NCBI RefSeq assembly: GCF_029962835.1
Contig: NC_080582.1
Span: forward strand, 17,554,032 to 17,618,031
Length of the DNA stretch: 64,000 nucleotides
Reading direction: 5' to 3'
DNA from: Magnolia sinica
Lineage: Eukaryota > Streptophyta > Magnoliopsida > Magnoliales > Magnoliaceae
Both the position numbers and the translations under genes were made by a program. The notes beneath the pieces are model-generated. The model was not told the origin of the DNA. It saw only the letters and a program-made list of their open reading frames with translations, and did not search any database. Shown piece by piece: positions 57,276 through 64,000 of the stretch. Position 1 is the stretch's first letter. Every line of letters begins with the position of its first letter.

Positions 57276-57569
57276 TTGATCTGACCTACATACATATTAT
57301 TATTTTGAACCTAACCTAACCCGACTGAATTTACATAACCCAAACCTAACTTAATTTCAAATCGGATTTGGAGTTTTACAAACCTAACCTAACCCAAGTA
57401 TCCTAAAAACCTAACTTGGGTTGACCCGAACCCAATTTACCTCTAACTAAAAATGTCTCTCCTCAATCTATTGTATATGGAGTTGACGGAAGTCACCATT
57501 TATGCCTCTGGTGAGAGCCAAGGAAAACAAACACCATCTACTAGGTGGACCACACACACCATACATGTG

Positions 57570-57622
<53 letters not shown>

Positions 57623-58346
57623 AATTGACATCTAAAGGGGGGTTGACATCTAAGGTCTTTCTCTTTATTATTATTATTATTGTTTTTATAATTCCCCCGT
57701 GTCATAGGATTTTATATAAAGAGGTATTAAGATTTCATGACAACACTTTGATGTGGCCCTTTACCACCTTATAAACTTTGGTGTAATATACTATAAAGTA
57801 AGTTTATTAAATTACCTGATACATGCACCGTATCATAATCTAAAATCCTTCCACTATTATAGCCAATCATTATAAATCTCGATTCCAAGCTAATTAAGTA
57901 GTGGTCATTAAATTTAAGACATCAAGTATAATAAAAATAGTTTTAACAATTAAAACAAAAACTTCAACAGTTGAAAACCTTAGAAAACCTATTTAAAACA
58001 TCTTATTTACATCGGATCTGGAAAACCTTAGAAAAACTTGTTTAAAACAGTTGATCTAACCTACATACATATTATTATTTTGAACCTAACCTAACCCGAC
58101 TAAATTTACATAACCTGAACCTAACTTGATTTCAAATCGGATCTGGAGTTTTACAAACCTAACCCAACCCAAGTACCCTAACAACCTAACTTGGGTTGAC
58201 CTAAGCCCAATTTACCTCTAACTAAAGATGTCTCTCCTCAACCTATTGCATACGGAGTTGAAAGAAGTCACCATTTATACCTCTGGTGAGAGCTAAGGAA
58301 GACAAACACCCTCTACTAGGTGGACCACACACACCATACATGTGAA

Positions 58347-58393
<47 letters not shown>

Positions 58394-58778
58394 AATTGAC
58401 ATCTAAAGCGGGGGTTGACGTCTAAGGCCTTTCTCTTTATTATTATTATTATTATTATTATTTACAATTCCTCTGTGTCATGAGATTTTATATAAGGAGG
58501 TATTAGGATTTCATGAGTACACTTTGATATGGTGCTTCACCACCTTATAAACTTTGGTATAATATACTATAAGTTAAGTTTATTAAATTACCTGATACAT
58601 GCATACTCATAATCTAAAATCCTTCTAGTGTCATAGCCAATCATTATAAATCTAGATTCCATGCTAATTAAGTAGTGGTCATTAAATTTAAGATATCAAG
58701 TACAATAAAAATAGTTTTAATAATCAAAACAAAACTTCAATAGTTGAAAACCTTAAAAAACCTGTTTAAAATATCTTA
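57276..58778. repeat. 775-bp tandem duplication
   Basis: Unit 1 starts TTGATCTGACCTACATACAT (57276) and unit 2 TTGATCTAACCTACATACAT (58051). Both run through AACCTAACCTAACCCGACT, a word like the complement of a hAT end (AATTTACCTCTAACTAAA), a CT microsatellite (57571-57620, 58351-58392), a TTA run and TGATACATGCA. They differ by scattered substitutions and microsatellite length. No coding content. Confidence 0.92.
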
Positions 58779-60136
58779 AGTATTGAGCCTAGTAGAAAAA
58801 CCACTTAGTGAGTTATTGACCAATCAAATCTAACAATATAACAAGTTCTTTAGTAAATCTAATGGATCCCATGTTGGCTTGATCAATAATCAATGAATGA
58901 TAGATGCACCTAACACCACCCACTTTAAGTAGTATCCAGGGAACCTCATAAAGCGAGTCAAGTTCACTCATTCAAGATTTAAAATCCTTACTCATTCTAT
59001 CATTATTATGGTCCAGGCTAATGGGCCTCCGAATTAATGACTTGAACTTCGATCTTGTAATGCAAATGTCCAAAAGTTGAATATTAGAATCCTATATATA
59101 TGATACAGTTACACTCATGTGTAAGATAAGGGAAAATGCACAACTTATACCAAGTCAGCTCTTATGGGCCTATGGCTAAGACTTTCTATCATAATTCAAG
59201 TATTGTCCCCTGACATAGGATGACCATATATCTTGAAGTATAGTGGCTAAAGATATATTCTAATCATCCTGCTGGCTCAATAGGGTAGTGAGATCTATTG
59301 ATCACAACTCTCCTTAGTCGATGACCATTGTATTTAATCTCAACTTCCTAAAGATCACAGGATTAACTCATATCATTTAAATTTAAGACAACGCTCTTGG
59401 TGTATAATATTGTCCAAAATGACTCATGGTTATCAAGATCAAAGACTGAGATTGACCTCTAACATCGGGGATATTCAATTTCTAGTAAGGCTAGAAAGGC
59501 CTTGGCATGGGCCTAGCAAGGCCAGCCTACAAGGAAAAGAGTTCATGATCAAGGGTTTGAAATTAATACAATCTTAAGATTTTTGAGCTATGTTCTCCAT
59601 CCATGGTGAGTCAATGACTTCAAATCCAACCGTTTCTTAAAATACATCTACATATTGAATGAAAATTTCTCACAATAATCTTTAAATAGTTCATCCTTAT
59701 TTTGTACAGAAAAATCAGTGGTTGACGATTAAATCAGGCCAACAGGCTGGCCCAAGCACAACCCACCATTTTAAGCTCGGGCCGACCCTCAATCCAAGTT
59801 TAATGAGGGCACTTGGCCATTTGCCACCCTTGATAAAGTTCATTGGCATTGTACCCCAGCTACAACCGAGGGCCTCATCGTATAATAAGTGGCGTCCACT
59901 TTAAATCTGAGCCGTCCAAAGTGTGGGACCAGTAGATGGATCATAATCCAATAATTTTACTAAAATTAGAATTGTTAGTAGTCAATTAATGAACATCTCA
60001 TGTGCAGAAAAATCAGTGGTTGACGATCCAAATCATCAAACGTCCATTAATCAAATGTCAGATTGCCCTGATGAATATGATCATGGGGATATGACCAATC
60101 TACGGTAGGCCCCACTTTTGGCAGTTTGGCTATGAG
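58779..60136. other. Intergenic DNA with a 23-bp direct repeat
   Basis: CAGAAAAATCAGTGGTTGACGAT occurs at about 59708 and 60005. The 298 bp between them contain GGCCATTTGCCACCCTTG, like a hAT end. No gene. Confidence 0.5.
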
Positions 60137-60140
60137 GTAC

Positions 60141-60746
60141 GGACACGGATTAGCTACTGAACCGGACAGTAGCGAGTCGGATACTGAAGTGACATCACCA
60201 TATTTTTGGGCCCCACCATGATGTGTGTATTGTATCCACACCATCTATTCATTTAGAGAGATCATTTTAGCGCATTATTTTGGGCCCCACCATGATGTGT
60301 GTATTGTATCCACACCATCTATCCATTTAGAGAGATCATTTTAGCGCATTATAGAAAGAATGAGACAGATCCAACGTTCAAATGGACCCCACCACAGAAA
60401 ACAGTGGGGACAATGAGGCTCACTATTGAAACCATCTTAGGGCCTACCATGATGTTTATTTGAAATCCAACCTGTTTATAAGTTAAACAATGATATTGAA
60501 TGAGGGAAAACACAAATATAAGCTTGATTGAAAACTTCCATGGCCCAAAGAAGTTTTTAACGGTAGGTGTCCAATCCTCACTTTTTTCTGAGGTGGGGCC
60601 TACTTGGGCTTTGGATCTTCCTCATTCTTTGGATCATACTCTAGAATAATCTCTCCAAATGTATGGACTGTGTGGATACAACACACACTTCATGGTGGAG
60701 CCTACGGAACGTGGTGACATCCACGTGTAGGATTGGGAGTCCTGCC
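60141..60746. mobile_element. Foldback element, copy 22, with duplicated left arm
   Basis: The left end GGACACGGATTAGCTACTGA matches copy 23. The arm block TTTTGGGCCCCACCATGATG through CATTTTAGCGCATTAT is repeated in tandem (60204-60278 and 60279-60352, about 74 bp). The centre is inverted (AACCTGTTTATAAG). The right end near TGGTGACATCCACGTGTAGG is approximate. Confidence 0.8.
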
Positions 60747-60749
60747 ACC

Positions 60750-61150
60750 GGACGCGGATTAGATACTGGCAGGTTGAGCAGCGAGAGTCGCTAATGAAGT
60801 GACGTCACTAAGTTATGTGGGCCCACAATGAAGTATGTTATACACGCACACTGTTCATCCATTTAGAGAGATTGTATTAGAGAATAATCCAAATCAAAAA
60901 CAAGGTCCAAAGCTCTAATGGACCCCACCACAAAAAATAGTGGAGAGAGTGACGCCCATCATTAAAAAGCCCCCGGGCCACAAAAGCTTTCGATCAAGCT
61001 GAGATTTGTGTTTCCCTTCTTTCATGTATGCTTAAAACAGATGAGCAGGTTAGATTTTAAATAAAACATCTTGGTAGACTTTCGGAAGGTTTCAATGGTG
61101 GGCGCCACTCTCACCACGGTTTTCTATGGAGGGGTGGACGGTATGGATAC
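60750..61150. mobile_element. Foldback element, copy 23, interrupted by the Gypsy LTR
   Basis: Starts GGACGCGGATTAGATACTGG and AATGAAGTGACGTCACTAAG, then GTGGGCCCACAATGAAGTATG and the family boxes. The right arm stops at GGGGTGGACGGTATGGATAC, where the LTR begins. Confidence 0.8.
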
Positions 61151-61886
61151 TGTTGGGGACAAAAGATACAGAGTTCGGAGATTCGGACTTAATGCCTCGG
61201 GTTGCCAAAGGATGTGTCAGATCCGAGGCATGGTTCACTAAACCGAGACAGAAGTTAAGTCGGTTCGGACGACACATCAGCGATCCGGGCATGCATCGGG
61301 CCGATCTATTTATCGGATCGGCCAGCGCAAGATAAAGCCTCATCCCGAATATCTTGGGATAAGATTCCCGACCCCGAAGCTCACGGGATCGGACGAAGAC
61401 TGGAGATAGGCACGATCCTTTCTCCGTGATACCAGGAGAGGATCCCGCACACGATATCAGGAGAAGAATCCTCGTACGATTAAATGCTCCTGCAGCTATA
61501 AAAGAGGAACCTCCATCGTCTTGTGGGGGTAAGGCAAAAATTCTTTCTCAAAACCCCTCAATACATTTAGACCCAGAATCCAGGCCTGACTTTGGCATCG
61601 GAGGGTCCCCTGCTCAAGCCAGGGTCTCCTTTGTCCTCTTTCCGTGCAGGTATACGAAGGTCTAAGAGGACGAACTAGATTTTTGCATCAACAGAAGAGG
61701 AACCTCCATCGTCTTGTGGGGGTAAGGCAAAAATTCTTTCTCAAAACCCCTCAATACATTTAGACCCAGAATCCAGGCCTGACTTTGGCATCGGAGGGTC
61801 CCCTGCTCAAGCCAGGGTCTCCTTTGTCCTCTTTCTGTGCAGGTATACGAAGGTCTAAGAGGACGAACCAGATTTTTGCATCAACA
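61151..61886 (+). repeat. 5' LTR of a Tat-like Gypsy element
   Basis: Starts TGTTGGGGACAAAAG and ends TTGCATCAACA just before the primer site. It contains GACTTTGGCATCGGAGGGTC and GGTATACGAAGGTCTAAGAG blocks common to this lineage. The 3' part is tandemly duplicated. The 3' LTR is beyond the window. Confidence 0.85.
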
Positions 61887-61888
61887 GT
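61503..61888 (+). repeat. 193-bp tandem duplication spanning the LTR end
   Basis: AGAGGAACCTCCATCGTC through TTTTTGCATCAAC occurs at 61503 and 61696 with about two substitutions, so the LTR-to-primer-site junction sequence is preceded by an extra near-perfect copy. Confidence 0.93.
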
Positions 61889-61905
61889 TTGGCGCCGTCT
61901 GTGGG
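61888..61905 (+). other. Primer binding site region
   Basis: TTTGGCGCCGTCTGTGGG directly follows the LTR. TGGCGCCGTxxGTGGG is the usual junction in plant Tat-type Gypsy elements. Confidence 0.8.
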
Positions 61906-61947
61906 AACCGTACAAAAAAGCCATCTCATATTTCTATATTGAATTCC

Positions 61948-64000
61948 ATGGTGATAACTAGAAGGACGGTCCCGGAAGAAGATTTGAATGAGATTACGAT
62001 TACAGGGCCAGCGGGTCCAGTCGCGGTCCCCGCAGCCTAGAACTCACCTAACAACCGCCAACGAGGAGCGACCAGAACAAGCAACAATCAGCGGGGTCGC
62101 AACGATGGGCGGTTGGACCAGGAGGTTCAAGAAATCCGGTCTGATATGAATATGATGAAGCAGATGCTGGAACGAATGTATCAGCAGCAAATGCAGCCAC
62201 TCCCGCGTCCTCAAGGGGAGACAGCGCACGTACCGACTGCGGCGGTTGATCCTCAACCTTCCGCGCCGCAGTCTTTCCGGCCGAGCCAACCCCAAGGCGA
62301 ATCAGAACCATCTCCAGCGCAGTCGGCCAACGCTTCCCTGCCCCCGACCGATCTTCGACACGAGATAGAGCGAAGAAGGCGCAACCGCCCTTCCATGGAA
62401 GGCACGGCAGAGAGCAGTGAACCTTGGAAAGCCGATATTCAAAATTTTAAAAGAGAAGTGCGGGAAGAAATGGTGAAAGAGATGGCGGACATGAAGCATG
62501 GCCGGAATATGTATTCGACCAGATCCGAGGCAAAGGCGTCCCCCTTTGTGGACTCGGTAATGAAGGCTCGGTTGCCCGAGAGGTTTCGATTACTTCAAAT
62601 CACTCCTTTCACCGGCAAGACCGACCCGACGGAGCATATCGAATGCTTCAGAACCTACATGGAGCTCCACGACGCCTCGGATGCAGTAATGTGTCGGGCC
62701 TTTTCTCTTACATTGACCGATGTAGCTCGACTGTGGTTCAAACAGTTGAAACCAAAGTCCATCAGCTCATTCGTTGAGTTGAGCGACGCCTTCCTCACCA
62801 ACTTCATCAGTGGAAAAAAGAAATTGAAGCCCCCTGCACATCTGAACAACATAGTTCAAAAGCAGGGAGAGCTATTGAAAGATTATATCAAGCGTTTCAA
62901 TTTCGAATCCCTTCAGGTTCGAAAACACTCAGAAGAAACGGCTCTCAATGCGCTCATGCAAGGAGTTAGAGATAAGCCATTCCTGGCATCTCTAGACAAA
63001 ACTCCGCCCGATACTCTGGCAGAATTTATGGCACGGTCGGATAAGTATGCAAACGCCGAAGAAACGCGAATTCTGCGTGAAACTAAAACTTTGGTCAAAG
63101 AGTCGGCCAAAAAGGAAGCCGACTCAGCCGGAGGAAGGAAACGCAAGGATGATCAAGCGCATGATGAGCGAAGGTCAGGCAAACGACCAGATCGAAGATT
63201 TTCCACATATACCCCCCTGAACAAGACTCAGGAACAGGTATTGATGGAAATCAAAAGCGAAGGCTTTGTCAACTGGCCCAGTAAGCTCAGGAGTAATCCT
63301 AATCGGCGGGACAAGGATAAATATTGCCATTATCACCGTGATCACGGGCATAACACAAGTGATTGCCGTCACCTAAAGGAAGAGATCGAACGACTCATAA
63401 AGGATGGCCGACTCAAAGAACATGTGGTTAAAGCTGGGGTAGCTGAGGGATGTCCGACCGAGAGTCAGCCTATGGAAGAAATCCGGACAATTATCGGCGG
63501 TCCGCGAGGTGGGGGCGACTCAAACAATGCTCGAAGGAATCATGCGAGAAAACTTAGTCAGCCTAAGTCCGAGCTTATGATTATAGATCGGCCACCAAAG
63601 GAGAAGAAAAGGGAAAGATATTGCATTTCGTTCACAGAGGAAGATGCCCGAGGTATCTATCACCCCCACGATGACGCATTGATTGTCACCCTGACTATCG
63701 CTAACCGAAAAGTGTTCCGGATACTCGTCGATACGGGGTCATCTGCAGACGTGTTGTTTACTCAGGCGTTCGACAAAATGAGGATCGAACGCTCCATGCT
63801 ACGCCCAGTTCGGACCCCGTTAATCGGTTTTTCCGGAGGACAAGTACTGCCCGAAGGGATTGTCTCGTTACCACTCACTGCTGGTAGTGCCCCACATCAA
63901 ACGACGATGATGGTCGAATTCTTGGTCGTCGATCAACCCTCAGTATACAACGCAATACTCGGCCGACCTTCATTGAGTCTCCTCCAGGCCGTGGTATCCA
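61948..64000 (+). CDS. Gag-protease polyprotein of a Tat-like Gypsy element (runs off the window)
   Basis: From ATG 61948 (MVITRRTVPEEDL) the frame is open to base 64000 except for one TAG at 62038-62040, early in gag. Domains: Gln/Pro-rich N-terminus with a charged helix; capsid-like retrotransposon gag domain (about 62590-62990, with PFTGKTDPTEHIE, LTDVARLWFKQL and LLKDYIKRFN); basic linker KKEADSAGGRKRKDD; zinc knuckle CHYHRDHGHNTSDC (63325-63366); aspartic protease with ILVDTGSSADVLF (63721) and YNAILGRPSL (63949). Order and motifs are those of Gypsy elements whose gag uses a CxYHxxxGHxTxxC knuckle. Only the single stop separates it from an intact reading frame in the visible part, so it is much younger than most elements here. 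It is inserted in foldback copy 23. Confidence 0.92.

Noticed and set aside
59708..60030. 23-bp direct repeats as target duplication of a retroposed 298-bp insert
   Set aside because: The insert has no A-tail and appears to hold a hAT-like end; the cause of the repeat is undecided.
1..64000. CRISPR arrays, bacterial operons or prophage
   Set aside because: Tandem repeats here are contiguous minisatellites without spacers, and all coding features are plant nuclear or retrotransposon type.

Overview
This is a repeat-dominated, gene-poor stretch of a flowering-plant nuclear chromosome. The evidence is nested LTR retrotransposons of the Copia and Gypsy superfamilies, tRNA-derived SINEs, Tourist-, hAT-, CACTA- and Mutator-like DNA elements, spliceosomal introns and a plant-specific signalling-peptide gene. 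The lineage cannot be fixed from sequence alone. The very abundant foldback elements with GGGCCCACC and CCGTCCATCC arms remind me of magnoliid genomes, but that is recollection.

Layout. 1-7900: the 3' three-quarters of a Sirevirus-type Copia element (gag-pol with only in-frame stops, an extra downstream ORF, polypurine tract, complete 3' LTR). 8418-11458: a 3 kb solo LTR of Tekay/Del type. 12.3-15.1 kb: a foldback element, a GGCCC minisatellite that looks derived from its arm, and a decayed LTR. 15.4-26.3 kb: foldback elements, two of them in nested relationships (one within another, one within a Tourist-like element), plus a SINE and a CACTA terminus. 26.7-29.1 kb: a second Tekay-like LTR. 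30.2-36.0 kb: more foldback elements (one with a perfect 9-bp target duplication), a hAT-like MITE with a perfect 8-bp duplication, and a SINE with a perfect 12-bp duplication inside another MITE.

36458-41757: a proposed 5.3 kb Mutator-like composite with about 127-bp terminal inverted repeats. It carries a fragment of an RNA-dependent RNA polymerase gene, a decayed Copia RT piece, 21-bp heptad minisatellites and several foldback elements. Its right end lies about 33 bp upstream of the TATA box of the only convincing host gene, a three-exon RGF/GLV/CLEL-type secreted peptide precursor (CDS 41939-42769).

43.7-51.2 kb: SINEs, foldback elements, a Gypsy LTR with primer site and an antisense Gypsy RT fragment. 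51184-56056: a complete but inactivated Copia element with 218-bp LTRs and perfect CAAAT target duplications. 57276-58778: a 775-bp tandem duplication. 60.1-64 kb: two foldback elements, the second interrupted by a Gypsy (Tat-like) element whose 5' LTR, primer site and gag-protease run off the window end.

Apart from the peptide gene, nothing here looks like a functioning cellular gene. The most unusual signals are the foldback superfamily (at least 20 copies) with Mutator-type 9-bp target duplications and interchangeable outer arms, and the composite element abutting the peptide-gene promoter.
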